Below, piece after piece: positions 1 through 8,765 of a DNA stretch of 64,000 nt (positions within the stretch are counted from its first letter, which is position 1; each line of letters starts with the position of its first letter). Source of the stretch: Bacillus sp. BGMRC 2118 (GTDB taxonomy: Bacteria > Bacillota > Bacilli > Bacillales > SA4). The DNA is taken from NCBI GenBank assembly GCA_008364785.1, contig VTTJ01000004.1, positions 186,001-250,000 of the forward strand, in the 5' to 3' direction. The translations under genes were made by a program, and so were the position numbers. The notes below the pieces were generated by a model. That model was not told the DNA's origin. It saw nothing but the letters and a program-made list of their open reading frames with translations, and ran no database searches.

Positions 1-214
1 CTCTACGCTTACGCCCAATGATGCCCTGGCATTTAAACAGAAGGAAGTAGATGGGGGCTATTTATATGAAATGCTCGCAAACGATGTAAAGCTCTTGCCT
101 TTTTGCACGATACACGTCATCGCTTCAGGTTTTACGATTGAATGGGATACATTTGGGGAAGATGCTTGGTATGTTGGGTGGGATGGAAAGGCATGTTCTA
201 ATCAAAGAGAATAA
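1..214 (+). CDS. Partial unknown protein, C-terminal end
   Basis: An open frame enters from the left edge (first full codon at base 2) and stops with TAA at 212-214, giving about 70 residues rich in aromatic and acidic positions (ending ...WDTFGEDAWYVGWDGKACSNQRE). I do not recognise the family. It has no signal sequence or membrane segment in the visible part. It is co-directional with the operon that starts at 530 but separated from it by 315 bp that contain a promoter, so it is probably a separate unit. The 5' end lies outside the window. Confidence 0.6.
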   Translation, partial: STLTPNDALAFKQKEVDGGYLYEMLANDVKLLPFCTIHVIASGFTIEWDTFGEDAWYVGWDGKACSNQRE

Positions 215-465
215 TTTTTTTAATGTACAAGGAAAAGTTCCTTAGACCACACATAGGAAGTACTCCTAATTTAGTAGGATAAGAAATTGCTTAAGTAATA
301 GTTTATTGGATATATTTCCATACATAATGTCACATATAAATGAAGTATCTATATATATGTAATGGTTAACTTTTTTATTGAAGGTGATAATTTAGGAACT
401 GTTTCTCCCGTTAAATAAAATCACTTTCATATAATTAAACATCCTGTGTGTATTTTTGGGAAATG

Positions 466-494
466 TTGTGAATTCTTTTTTTACAAGGTATAAT
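466..494 (+). promoter_or_regulatory. Sigma-A type promoter of the three-gene operon
   Basis: TTGTGA (466-471) and a perfect TATAAT (489-494) are separated by exactly 17 bp. An AGGAGG ribosome binding site follows at about 518 and the ATG at 530. The rest of the 215-529 gap is AT-rich and shows nothing else I can name. Confidence 0.75.
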
Positions 495-529
495 ACAAAT
501 AAAATATATAGTAAGCAGGAGGCAAGTTT

Positions 530-865
530 ATGAGTGAAGTCTCTATAAAGTTTATTTATAAATTTGATTCAGAATATAATCCCGTTTATACAAACGGAGC
601 TTATGGCGGTGCAACTCCAAACGGAGAAATAGTAATAAATTATTACCTTGAACGTCAACCAATTCCATATACAGAAGTAAAAACAGTAAATGTTAATAAC
701 GGAGAATTATTAGAATCATCAATTGTTGAACCAGTTGAACATAATGAAAATGTAGTCAGATATGTTTCTACTGGTGTCGTAATGAATTTAAAGACTGCAA
801 AAGAGATACACGAATGGTTAGGAATGCATATTAGTCAACTTGAGTTGGAGGGAGGGGGATCTTGA
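530..865 (+). CDS. Unknown protein, first gene of a three-gene operon
   Basis: Cytosolic-looking 111-residue protein with no signal peptide or membrane segment. The middle reads YGGATPNGEIVINYYLER and the end reads VVMNLKTAKEIHEWLGMHI. This is a short beta-rich domain followed by a helix, an arrangement that recalls DUF3467-type small proteins, though I cannot assign it with certainty. The start is set by AGGAGG about 7 bp before the ATG. Its stop overlaps the next start by 4 bases (ATGA), so the two are translationally coupled. The three genes at 530-1723 share one promoter and one terminator. Function is unknown. Confidence 0.75.
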   Translation: MSEVSIKFIYKFDSEYNPVYTNGAYGGATPNGEIVINYYLERQPIPYTEVKTVNVNNGELLESSIVEPVEHNENVVRYVSTGVVMNLKTAKEIHEWLGMHISQLELEGGGS

Positions 866-1374
866 TGGTAGCAATCTCAGCTACAACTAATTCCTATAAA
901 TATAATGCTGGCACATTCTTTGATACTCCAAGAACTGTAATCTCATCTTTAAGAACTAATTTAATACCTTCGTCGGCAAAAAAAATAGATGTAACATTTG
1001 CTAAGGAAAAGAAAAAGAAATTAAGTAATTTAAAAAAGATTTCGATTATTAATAATCTAGATGCAAATTGGAACTACAATAATGCGTCACCAATATCAAA
1101 AATTATTGTGTTAAATTCCTACAAATTGATTAATGAGATAATTAAACAACCAGACCTCTTCCCAACTGCAAGAAATAGTATTCAAATTGAATACGAGAAA
1201 AGTAACGGAGAGTACCTAGAATTTGAAATTTTCCCTGATAAAGTGAATTACTTATATATCAACAAAGATGAGGAAGAGGTTGAATGTGATATCCAATTCA
1301 ATGTCGAAAAAATTAATAAAATAATAATGGATTTTTATGCATCCAACAATCAGCACAGAAGAAAAACTATTTAG
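862..1374 (+). CDS. Unknown protein, second gene of the operon
   Basis: 170 residues. The segment around residues 65-130 has the pattern NW(N)Y(NNA)SPIS ... LFPTARNSIQIEYE ... LEFEIFPDKVNYLYI. I recognise this pattern from a common uncharacterised bacterial family whose members usually carry W-D-G-x-G-A-x-P-I-S there and then an I-x-L-E-W strand. Here the WDG part is degenerate (WNYNNA). The gene starts inside the end of its predecessor (ATGA overlap). The next gene starts 38 bp before this one ends. Cytosolic, function unknown. The family link is from memory and should be tested. Confidence 0.7.
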   Translation: MMVAISATTNSYKYNAGTFFDTPRTVISSLRTNLIPSSAKKIDVTFAKEKKKKLSNLKKISIINNLDANWNYNNASPISKIIVLNSYKLINEIIKQPDLFPTARNSIQIEYEKSNGEYLEFEIFPDKVNYLYINKDEEEVECDIQFNVEKINKIIMDFYASNNQHRRKTI

Positions 1375-1723
1375 AAAAGTGATAACAAACCCTAACTTCT
1401 GGAAAACAGAAGAAGGTAGACCATCTTCAGCTTTATTTAAGGATTCATTGGGGGTTTCAGTAGACAGAGATGGTGGAAGAGATAGAGAAACCATCGTATC
1501 AACTTTTAAAGCAAGATTTGGCAATGATAACATTAGAGCAATAGTATATGTTGACGCGCGCTTTTGCTATGATATAGCTACACACTTGTTATCTGCTCCG
1601 GTAGATGGGAATGAGTTTCACGCTGAAATTCATGACTCTTCGGTGAGAGTACAGTTATCAGGTGGTAAAGCAAAGAAACTAGCAAATAATTGTCATGTTG
1701 TATACGAAAATCCAACCTACTAA
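1337..1723 (+). CDS. Unknown protein, third gene of the operon
   Basis: 128 residues beginning MHPTISTEEKLFRKV, with a conserved-looking block GRPSSALFKDSLGVSVDRD near residues 27-45. I remember a small family of unknown proteins with the same 'HP...RPSSxxFKDSxGxSVDRDGGR' signature, but no function for it. The start at 1337 lies inside the preceding gene, a 38-bp overlap that suggests coupling. The 3' end of the gene forms the left arm of the operon terminator. No signal peptide or membrane segment. Confidence 0.75.
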   Translation: MHPTISTEEKLFRKVITNPNFWKTEEGRPSSALFKDSLGVSVDRDGGRDRETIVSTFKARFGNDNIRAIVYVDARFCYDIATHLLSAPVDGNEFHAEIHDSSVRVQLSGGKAKKLANNCHVVYENPTY

Positions 1724-1749
1724 TTTATATTTTGGGTTGGATTTTCTTT
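1707..1749 (+). terminator. Terminator of the three-gene operon
   Basis: AAAATCCAACC and GGTTGGATTTT arms pair around an AT-rich loop. The left arm lies inside the last codons of the third gene. Confidence 0.75.
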
Positions 1750-1863
1750 GTAACAATTATTAAAAGTATTTTTAGATCAACTAATTCTTTATTTATATTG
1801 ATATTAGGAAATAGAGTTGGTTACTAATATTCCTCAGAAACCTTTCTAATTTGAAGTAGCTGT

Positions 1864-1893
1864 TATTTTATTTTATTTTATTTTATTTTATTT
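1864..1893. repeat. ATTTT simple-sequence tract
   Basis: About six consecutive ATTTT units in a non-coding stretch. Such a tract can change length by slippage, but no promoter or gene is close enough to suggest phase variation. The rest of 1750-2100 shows nothing I can name. Confidence 0.8.
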
Positions 1894-2114
1894 GTAATAA
1901 CTAACCTCATTCTCTTATCCCCACTTATACAGGTAATACCTAGAGAAGTTTTGTAAATAGCGCTAAAATAACGCACTAACCAAATTATCCCTACTAATAG
2001 AAAAAATATTAAAAAGTGGATGCATATTGTTGCTGACAAATTAGACTACTTCAATCATATCGTTAACCCCCTTTTCCTTTCTAACTCCTATATAGGACAA
2101 AGAAGGAGATCACA

Positions 2115-2189
2115 ATGGTAACTTCATCCTTTTCTGATACACAGCTACGCTTAGTGTTTCAGGCGTTTCTTGACCCATTCTTAATCTAA
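2115..2189 (+). pseudogene. Truncated DUF1659-type gene
   Basis: AAGGAGAT precedes an ATG that opens a 24-residue frame, MVTSSFSDTQLRLVFQAFLD and then PFLI-stop. The 'SQLRLVFxxGxD' beginning is what I know from DUF1659 proteins of Bacillus, which normally run to about 70 residues and are often followed by a DUF2922 gene. Here the frame stops after the first strand and runs straight into a terminator, with no DUF2922 gene. It is probably a deletion remnant that kept its ribosome binding site and terminator; a real short peptide is the alternative. Confidence 0.6.
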
Positions 2190-2224
2190 AAGCATCCAAT
2201 CTTAGGTGATTGGGTGCTTTTTTT
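2188..2224 (+). terminator. Rho-independent terminator
   Basis: Arms AGCATCCAATC (2191-2201) and GATTGGGTGCT (2208-2218), with one G-U pair, then a run of T. It ends the truncated DUF1659 unit. Confidence 0.85.
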
Positions 2225-2252
2225 GTGGCTTTGGCTGTGGTACAGAGGTTTA

Positions 2253-2378
2253 TTAGATGAATTGATGATTATATTAGTCATTTTGCTGAGTATATTAGTC
2301 ATTTTGAGGTTATGATTAGCTGGTTTTACCTACATATTAGCAAGTTTCAGTACTTTATTAGAATTTTACCATTTAATG
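2253..2378 (+). repeat. 21-bp repeat array 1
   Basis: Six back-to-back units of exactly 21 bp, each starting TTAG and with the form TTAGYCATTTT-N8-TA in the best copies. The same unit recurs in the arrays at 4177-4880 and 8021-8705, always in this orientation. Non-coding on this strand. Confidence 0.85.
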
Positions 2379-2589
2379 TAATTACCATAATTCCAAATGA
2401 GGCACAAATAAGGTAATTGATCGCACGGTAAGCATGCCCCTATTCTAGCCCACTTCAATGCTCCCCCTGTCTTTGAACTAAACTACTAGTGTTCTAGAGA
2501 CAAACTTCTACAAAATACCCTTTTATTTTCCAAATATCTATGGAATAATTAGATAGTTCTTTGGTACTAAAATTGAAAGGGGAAACATA

Positions 2590-4095
2590 ATGAACCATTA
2601 CAAAATTCGAAATGTACTAGCAGCTTCTACGCTTGCCGTTAGCTTTTTGCTACCAGTGACAACTGCCGGAGCTGAGGGAAATGCAACGACAATGTCAGTA
2701 GAAAGCACAGTGGAAACAGCTATTTTTGCTGATCCAAATCTAGAACAAGCAGTAAAAGAAGCTCTTGAAATTACAGATCGTGACCTTCAACTCAGCGATC
2801 TTGAGGGAATTGTAGATTTATATATTGCTAATAAAGGCATCACTTCATTAGAAGGTATTGAAAAAATTACAAACTTAAATTCAATCACACTTTATAAAAA
2901 CAGCATTTCTGACTTATCACCACTTGCGGAACTGCCAAATCTTGAGTATTTATATGCAGGGGACAATCAGATTACGGACATCTCTCCATTAGCGAGCATG
3001 ACAAATCTAGTAGATTTAACGTTAGGTGGAAACAACCTTACTGATATTTCTGCACTTGAGAACCTGACAAATCTTTTATCATTAGATTTAAGCAACTCAA
3101 ATGTGGATTTATCTGTCATCTCTAATCTTACAAACTTGGAATATCTTAATTTAAATGAAGCAAATGTATCTAACTCAGAGCTTTCTTACTTATCTCCATT
3201 ATCCAAGTTGTTATACTTACACGCATTTGGTAACGAAATAACCGATATCTCAGCACTTGGAAGCCTGACAAGCTTAGAGCAACTAACACTAGCAGAGAAT
3301 AACATCACGGATCTTTCTGCCTTAACTAGTCTATCAAACTTAAATTACTTAGATTTAGAAGGAAACAACATCTCAGATCTAACTGGAATCTCAAATTTAT
3401 TCCAACTACAACAGTTATTCCTTACTTCTAATCAAATTACAGATCTTTCTCCATTAATGAGTTTAGATGGTCTGGAATTATTAATGCTGAATAACAACCA
3501 AATCAATCGTATCGATTCTCTTCTAGGTTTAGAGTCTATTATGATGGTTAGTGTTCTAGGTAATCCATTATATGCATCGTCTCAAAGCGTAATTGATACT
3601 CTTACAAGTAATGACGTGTACGTTCAATTTGATGAAGAAGATTTCATTGAAGATGTTGTCACAGAAGTTCCGGCATCCTTCAAATGGGAATACACAAACG
3701 GTAAATGGTACTATGTTGATCAAAACGGTAACAAGAAGACTGGCTGGGTAATGGATGGCACTTGGTACTATCTTGGACAAGACGGTGCGATGCTTTCAAA
3801 CAAATGGGTATACGACGGTGGAGTTTGGTACCACCTAGGTAAATCTGGTGCCATGACTAAAAATAACTGGGTATACGACGGCGCTTGGTACTACTTAAGC
3901 AAATCCGGGGCAATGGCTAAAAACAGCTGGGTATATGACGGTGCTTGGTACTTCCTATCAAGCAAAGGTACAATGCAAACAGGCTGGGCTGTCATTTCTG
4001 GAAAATGGTACTACTTCTATAACGGCGGTCAAATGGCTGCTAACACGACAATCGGTGGCTACCGAATTGGTGCAGATGGAGTTTGGAAACAGTAA
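2590..4095 (+). CDS. Internalin-like LRR protein with choline-binding-type repeats (1)
   Basis: 501 residues, exported. Residues 1-28 are a signal peptide (hydrophobic core then AGAEG). A short alpha-helical cap follows (DPNLEQAVKEALEI), then about a dozen 22-residue leucine-rich repeats of the SDS22/internalin type (L.NL..L.L..N.ITDIS.L) to about residue 335. From about 355 there are six to seven cell-wall repeats (NGKWYYVDQNGNKKTGW type) and a C-terminal cap (NTTIGGYRIGADGVW). LRR domains of this kind bind proteins or other surface ligands; the repeats should hold the protein on wall phosphocholine. No LPXTG motif. GAAAGGGG lies 7 bp before the ATG. Two paralogues lie at 8823 and 14045. The ligand is unknown. 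Confidence 0.9.
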   Translation: MNHYKIRNVLAASTLAVSFLLPVTTAGAEGNATTMSVESTVETAIFADPNLEQAVKEALEITDRDLQLSDLEGIVDLYIANKGITSLEGIEKITNLNSITLYKNSISDLSPLAELPNLEYLYAGDNQITDISPLASMTNLVDLTLGGNNLTDISALENLTNLLSLDLSNSNVDLSVISNLTNLEYLNLNEANVSNSELSYLSPLSKLLYLHAFGNEITDISALGSLTSLEQLTLAENNITDLSALTSLSNLNYLDLEGNNISDLTGISNLFQLQQLFLTSNQITDLSPLMSLDGLELLMLNNNQINRIDSLLGLESIMMVSVLGNPLYASSQSVIDTLTSNDVYVQFDEEDFIEDVVTEVPASFKWEYTNGKWYYVDQNGNKKTGWVMDGTWYYLGQDGAMLSNKWVYDGGVWYHLGKSGAMTKNNWVYDGAWYYLSKSGAMAKNSWVYDGAWYFLSSKGTMQTGWAVISGKWYYFYNGGQMAANTTIGGYRIGADGVWKQ

Positions 4096-4101
4096 TGAAG
4101 G

Positions 4102-4139
4102 AAAAAGGCAATTTCTCTTGTGAGAAGTTGTCTTTTTTT
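4102..4139 (+). terminator. Terminator after LRR gene 1
   Basis: GGCAATTTCTC pairs with GAGAAGTTGTC (G-U pairs) around a TTGT loop, followed by seven T. Confidence 0.85.
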
Positions 4140-4176
4140 GTGGATGGGAGGACCCACCGAGGACTGCAGACCCTGG

Positions 4177-4300
4177 TGTTCGGTGGTATTTGCTGTTTTT
4201 GCGGTTTATTTGCCATTCTGGGCTTTTTATTAGCCAGATTGTGGTGGCTATTTGCTAGTTTTTGTATGGTATTTGCCATTTTTCGTAGTTAATTAGAATT
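4177..4300 (+). repeat. 21-bp repeat array 2
   Basis: About six units of the form TTTGCYATTTT...TA with 20-21-bp spacing, same orientation as array 1. It runs directly into the first copy of the 286-bp duplication. Confidence 0.85.
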
Positions 4301-4308
4301 TTTCCTTT

Positions 4309-4880
4309 TACTGGTAACTCGTGCCATAGTATTATCCTCTGTCTTAAGTACCTTCAATTTGTCTTTTTCCCTCATGCCAGGGGCTATTTTGGGCAGAAAA
4401 TGGTGAGTTTGGGCGGTGTTTCGAATGATTTCGGGGCTAGATTGCAGCTTGGGGAGTTGCTGGGATGGTGATATTTGCTGATTTTACTAGTTTATTTGCC
4501 ATTTTGGGTCTTTTATTAGCCATTTTGAAGGGGATATTTGCTAGTTTTGGCAGGATATTTGCCATTTTACGTAGTTTATTAGAAATTTTACTTTTTATGG
4601 TAACTCGCGCCATAGTACTATCCTCTGTCTCAAGTACCTTCAATTTGTCTGTTTCCCTCATGCCAGGGGCTATTTTGGGCAGGAAATGGTGAGTTTGGGC
4701 GGTGTTTTGAATGATTTCGGGGCTAGAGTGCAGCTTGGGGAGTTGCTGGGATGGTGATATTTGCTGATTTTACTAGTTTATTTCCATTTTGGGTCTTTTA
4801 TTAGCTAGTTTGAGGTTGGTATTTGCTAGTTTTGATGGGGTATTTGCCATTCTACGTAGGTTATTAGAAATTTTCCTTTT
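4309..4880 (+). repeat. 286-bp tandem duplication containing 21-bp arrays
   Basis: Two copies, about 4309-4594 and 4595-4880, offset 286 bp (GGTAACTCG at 4313 and 4599). Each has a unique-sequence half (with TCATGCCAGGGGC, then GGGATGGTGATATTTGCTG) and a half made of about six 21-bp units. The second copy has lost three bases inside one unit. Related segments lie at 8140-8705. No convincing gene is carried. Confidence 0.85.
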
Positions 4881-4914
4881 ATTGGAACCAGATGCACTCA
4901 GTATCTAGGAACAC

Positions 4915-4955
4915 AAAAAGGCAACTTCTCTCCAAACAAGAAGTTGCCTTTTTTT
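4915..4955 (-). terminator. Terminator of the Ig-like wall protein gene
   Basis: AAGGCAACTTCT and AGAAGTTGCCTT form a perfect stem with A/T runs on both sides, so it could work in both directions. It starts right at the stop of the minus-strand gene. Confidence 0.9.
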
Positions 4956-7883
4956 CTAATGGATCCAAGCTCCAGTTGGACCGATTTTATATGACCCAAT
5001 CATTGTATTGACTGCCATTTTACCACTAATTGGATAGAGGTAATACCACGTACCTCTGTCATTTAACCAGCCGGTTTTCATATTTCCATTTCTCTCAAAG
5101 AAGTACCACGTTGATCCTAGTTGTACCCAACCCGTTTGCATGGCTCCACTCGGGGATAAGTAGTAGGTCCCATGTTTATACAGCCAGCCGGTCTTCATAT
5201 CTCCACCTGGATTTAAATAATACCAGGCTCCGTCCCAAATCCAACCGGTTTGCATTTTCCCATCTTGATCTAGGTAATACCAGGCTCGATCATACAACCA
5301 GCCGGTCTTGACTTTAGAATTGGTATCATAGTAATACCATGTTTCATTTAGATACGCCCAGCCGGATTTTTTTATCCCTCTAACAGTCATCGAAATCTCA
5401 CTCTTATTTCCTGCTGCGTCTGTCGAGGATATCGTTAAAATGGTCCCAGGTTGTTGAAGTGGAATGTTTATGACAAACGTTCCATCGGCATGTGTTGTAT
5501 TAGACCCAATTACCTTCTCATTCACTTTCACTTCTACTCTAGAACCTGCCTCCGCCTGGCCTCTAACTTGTGAGACTTCATCGGTAACTTCGTTAACTAC
5601 CGGTTTCATAGGAGCCGTTTTATCGACAACAACGACTGTTACGATTTTACTGACATTTCCTACTGAATCTGTTGATGTGATATACAATGTCGTTCCAAGG
5701 GGCTGCACAGGAATTGGTACGTAAAAATCTCCTTCTGAAGTTGTTGTACTCGTACCAATCACTACTCCGTCAATTTTCACTCTAACTTCTATTGTAGAAC
5801 CCGCTTCCGCCTTTCCCGTAACGCTTCTGGTTTCTTCTGTTACTTCGTTTACGATTGGATCAGCTGGAGGTGTTTTATCTATGACGACAACACTTTCACT
5901 TTCACTTATATTTCCTGCTAGATCTGTTGATGTCATGTACAAAGTCGTTCCGGCTTTTTGCATAGGTATCGATACTTCAAATCTTCCGCTCGAGTATGCT
6001 ATACCTGTTCCAATCACGTTCCCATCAACTTTTACTCTTACTGTCGATCCTCCTTCTGCAGATCCTTCAACGAACCTGGCTTGATCTGTTACTTCGCCTA
6101 CTCTCGGTTTTTCTGGAGCCGTTACATCTGTTACCTTTCGATTGGATTCTCTACTAGTGTTCCCGGCTTTATCTGTTGCCGTAACGTATAGAGTTGTTCC
6201 GGCCTTTTGAACAGGAATGGATACAGCAAAGTTTCCATTTGAATTGCTTGTAGCATTTCCAATCTTTAAACCGTCCACTATAACGTGTACCATAGACCAC
6301 GCCTCCGCTTTCCCGGTAACGAATTCGTCTTTATCAGTTACTTCATGAACGACTGGATTCGATGGGGGCGTTCTATCCGTTACAGTTACACTTACAATTT
6401 CACTTATATTACCTGCTAAATCTGTTGACGAAACGTGTAAGATAGATTCAGCTTTTTGAGTGGGGATCGTTACGACAAACCTACCATCTTCATCCGTTGT
6501 TCCTGTTCCAATTTTTGTCTCATTTACTTTCACTTCGACTGTAGATCCTGCCTCTGCCTTTCCTTTAACGGATGTGTCATAATCGGCAACTAGGTATACG
6601 TACGGTCTTGCTGGTGCCGTTGTATCTGTGACAACAACACTTACAGCTTCACTGACATTTCCCCCTAAGTCTGTTGACGTCACTTGTAGGATCGTTCCAC
6701 TCTTTTGAATAGGTATTGTTACAGTAAAGTCTCCATTTTCGTCTGTTGTTCCTGTTCCAATCTGCGCGTCATCCACTGTCACCTCTATTGTAGATCTCGG
6801 CTCCGCTTGTCCTGTAACGGTGTTGGCTTTATCGGTTACTTCCGCAATAACTGGCTTTGAGGGAGGTGTCACATCCTTCTCACCCTGTCCGAGATCTTCA
6901 ACGAAGTACTTCCCGGAACCAGTTATCCCAATTGCCACTAAGTCATGTTGATAGAGTAGCTGCTTCACATTTAAATGTGTATGAGTAGAATATATGTATT
7001 CATCTGTATTGTACTTATACACGTGAACGGTTCCATTGTCATCCGCAGCATACGTTACTTGTTTTTCTAGATTAAAGGCAAAATCATTGTATGTACCCGG
7101 TAGTTTGAAATCATGCACCATATCTCCTGATTGATACATAGCAAGCTCAAATACATCCCCGTTCGTATTGTACATACTTAAACCGTCAGGCGTAATCTCT
7201 CCGGATGGAAGAAGGCCATAATCCCAATAATTAGGTAAATAGTATTGATTCATCACAGTTCCATTTACTATCTCAATGGCCTCCAACTCTCTCGCACCCG
7301 TTTCTATTTCAAGCGCATACACTTTCGACATAACTGGATTTGAATAAACATATGATTGCTCAGATATATACGGACGTCTTACTTCTTGGATTACTTTCTT
7401 ATAATCCTCCAATGAATAAACAACCAAATCCCCACCATAACCGGAGCCTGGTGTAATGTATATGTGATGATCAACCACCGCAATATCAAAAGGATCTGCC
7501 TCAACGTCAAAGACTTTAGTTATACTAAAATCTTCTAGACTAATTTCAGCAATTGCGCCTATGTAGGGTCCTCGATTAGAGGAATCGTGACTCATTTTAT
7601 GTTGCGTGACATATAGTTTATCTTCGTATAACTCCAACCTTTCTGTAGGATGAGGTAATGCCAAAGTTTGTATGTCACCTGTTTTATAATTAACAGCATA
7701 CAGTGTCTTGCTCCCCAGCTTCGTCATATAGATAATCGAATTAACCGGGTCCAACACCGAATCATGCGGTTGAAAGTCTATGTATGTACGTGTGTTCCCT
7801 TCCTCAGCCTGTACCATTTGTGAAGGGACAACAGTTGAAAATATCAAGACAATAAACAATAAATACCGTACTGCTTGCTTCAA
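4956..7883 (-). CDS. Surface protein: propeller-like domain, six Ig-like repeats, wall-binding repeats
   Basis: 975 residues, exported. Signal peptide at 1-26 (ends VQAEEG). Residues about 30-335 hold repeated strands with D-P, Y-V-x-x and T-x-x-x motifs that look like a beta-propeller (YVTN/WD-like), here a prediction only. About 338-855 contain six bacterial Ig-like domains of about 85 residues, each with the pattern D.TPP..P.V.EVTD....V.GKAEAGSTVEV, then IGTGTTDEDGRF and LAGNISE (Big_6-like). The C-terminal part has wall-binding repeats and the cap NTMIGSYKIGPTGAW. The Ig stack would act as a stalk holding the propeller away from the wall. Start is TTG behind AGGAGG. It is the only minus-strand gene between LRR genes 1 and 2. 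Confidence 0.88.
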   Translation of the reverse strand: MKQAVRYLLFIVLIFSTVVPSQMVQAEEGNTRTYIDFQPHDSVLDPVNSIIYMTKLGSKTLYAVNYKTGDIQTLALPHPTERLELYEDKLYVTQHKMSHDSSNRGPYIGAIAEISLEDFSITKVFDVEADPFDIAVVDHHIYITPGSGYGGDLVVYSLEDYKKVIQEVRRPYISEQSYVYSNPVMSKVYALEIETGARELEAIEIVNGTVMNQYYLPNYWDYGLLPSGEITPDGLSMYNTNGDVFELAMYQSGDMVHDFKLPGTYNDFAFNLEKQVTYAADDNGTVHVYKYNTDEYIYSTHTHLNVKQLLYQHDLVAIGITGSGKYFVEDLGQGEKDVTPPSKPVIAEVTDKANTVTGQAEPRSTIEVTVDDAQIGTGTTDENGDFTVTIPIQKSGTILQVTSTDLGGNVSEAVSVVVTDTTAPARPYVYLVADYDTSVKGKAEAGSTVEVKVNETKIGTGTTDEDGRFVVTIPTQKAESILHVSSTDLAGNISEIVSVTVTDRTPPSNPVVHEVTDKDEFVTGKAEAWSMVHVIVDGLKIGNATSNSNGNFAVSIPVQKAGTTLYVTATDKAGNTSRESNRKVTDVTAPEKPRVGEVTDQARFVEGSAEGGSTVRVKVDGNVIGTGIAYSSGRFEVSIPMQKAGTTLYMTSTDLAGNISESESVVVIDKTPPADPIVNEVTEETRSVTGKAEAGSTIEVRVKIDGVVIGTSTTTSEGDFYVPIPVQPLGTTLYITSTDSVGNVSKIVTVVVVDKTAPMKPVVNEVTDEVSQVRGQAEAGSRVEVKVNEKVIGSNTTHADGTFVINIPLQQPGTILTISSTDAAGNKSEISMTVRGIKKSGWAYLNETWYYYDTNSKVKTGWLYDRAWYYLDQDGKMQTGWIWDGAWYYLNPGGDMKTGWLYKHGTYYLSPSGAMQTGWVQLGSTWYFFERNGNMKTGWLNDRGTWYYLYPISGKMAVNTMIGSYKIGPTGAWIH

Positions 7884-8020
7884 TTCACAACCTCCTAAAA
7901 TAGTAATCTATTACATTTTTTGTAAGCATGTTCATTTTATAGTTATTTAGGCTTATATTCAATAATTTTTCGAAAATTCCGGTATTAGGCCGAGGTTCCT
8001 TGACCCCGTCGAGCTGTGGT

Positions 8021-8705
8021 TTTAGCTAGTTTACTTGGTTTATTTGCCATTCTGGACTTTTTATTAGCCAGGTTGAGGTGGGTATTTGCTGGTTTTGGTG
8101 GGGTATTTGCCATTTTACGTGGTTTATTAGAGTTTTTCCTTTTACTGGAATCATTCACACCTAGCACTATGCTTCGTCACAAATAACTTCAATTTGTCTG
8201 TTTCCCTCATGCAGGGCATTATTTTGGCATGTTATGGTGAGCTTGGGCGGTAATTTGAATGATCTTGGGGTAAGATTGCAGCTTGGGAAGCAGCTGGGAT
8301 GGTGTTATTTGCTGGTTTTGTTAGATTATTAGTCATTCTGGACTTTTTATTAGATGAATCATGGTAGATATTTGCCATTTTACGTGGTTTATTAGATATT
8401 TTCCTTTTACTAGAAACTCGCACACAGCACATGCTCTGTCACAAGTAACCTTCAAATTGTCCGTTTCCCTCATGCCAGGGCATTATTTTGGCATGTTATG
8501 GTGAGCTTGGGCGGTAATTTGAATGATCTTGGGGTTAGATTGTAGCTTAGGGAGCTGCTGAGTTGGTCGTATTTGCTGGTTTTGCTAGTATATTAGCCAT
8601 TTTGGACTATCTATTAGCTATTACGTGGTGACTATTTGCCAGTTTTGGTGGATTATTTGCCATTCTACGAAGTTTATTAGATTTTTTCCTTTTACTGGAA
8701 CCTCG
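8021..8705 (+). repeat. Three further 21-bp arrays inside imperfect 265/285-bp tandem copies
   Basis: Arrays at about 8021-8140, 8307-8405 and 8570-8695, each followed by a CCTTTTACTRGAA anchor (TTTACTRGAA at 8141, 8406 and 8691, so offsets of 265 and 285 bp). The spacer sequence (ATTATTTTGGCATGTTATGG and GGGCGGTAATTTGAATGATC) is nearly identical between copies and related to the duplication at 4309-4880. With the flanks this fills the 939-bp gap between genes; no gene is seen in it. Confidence 0.85.
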
Positions 8706-8765
8706 CATCAAGGCATCCCCCTCTTATTTCAGGAAGTTCTAACTATTACCAAAATTAGCTTTTAC

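Noticed and set aside
4040..4661. Minus-strand frames over the 21-bp arrays encoding KMANK/LAN heptads (also at 7985-8432)
   Set aside because: A 21-bp repeat without stops automatically gives a 7-residue repeat. The frames lack good ribosome binding sites, overlap a terminator, and array 1 (TTAG units) would put stops or different residues in the same phase.
2253..8705. CRISPR array
   Set aside because: Repeats are contiguous 21-bp units without unique spacers, and no cas genes are present.
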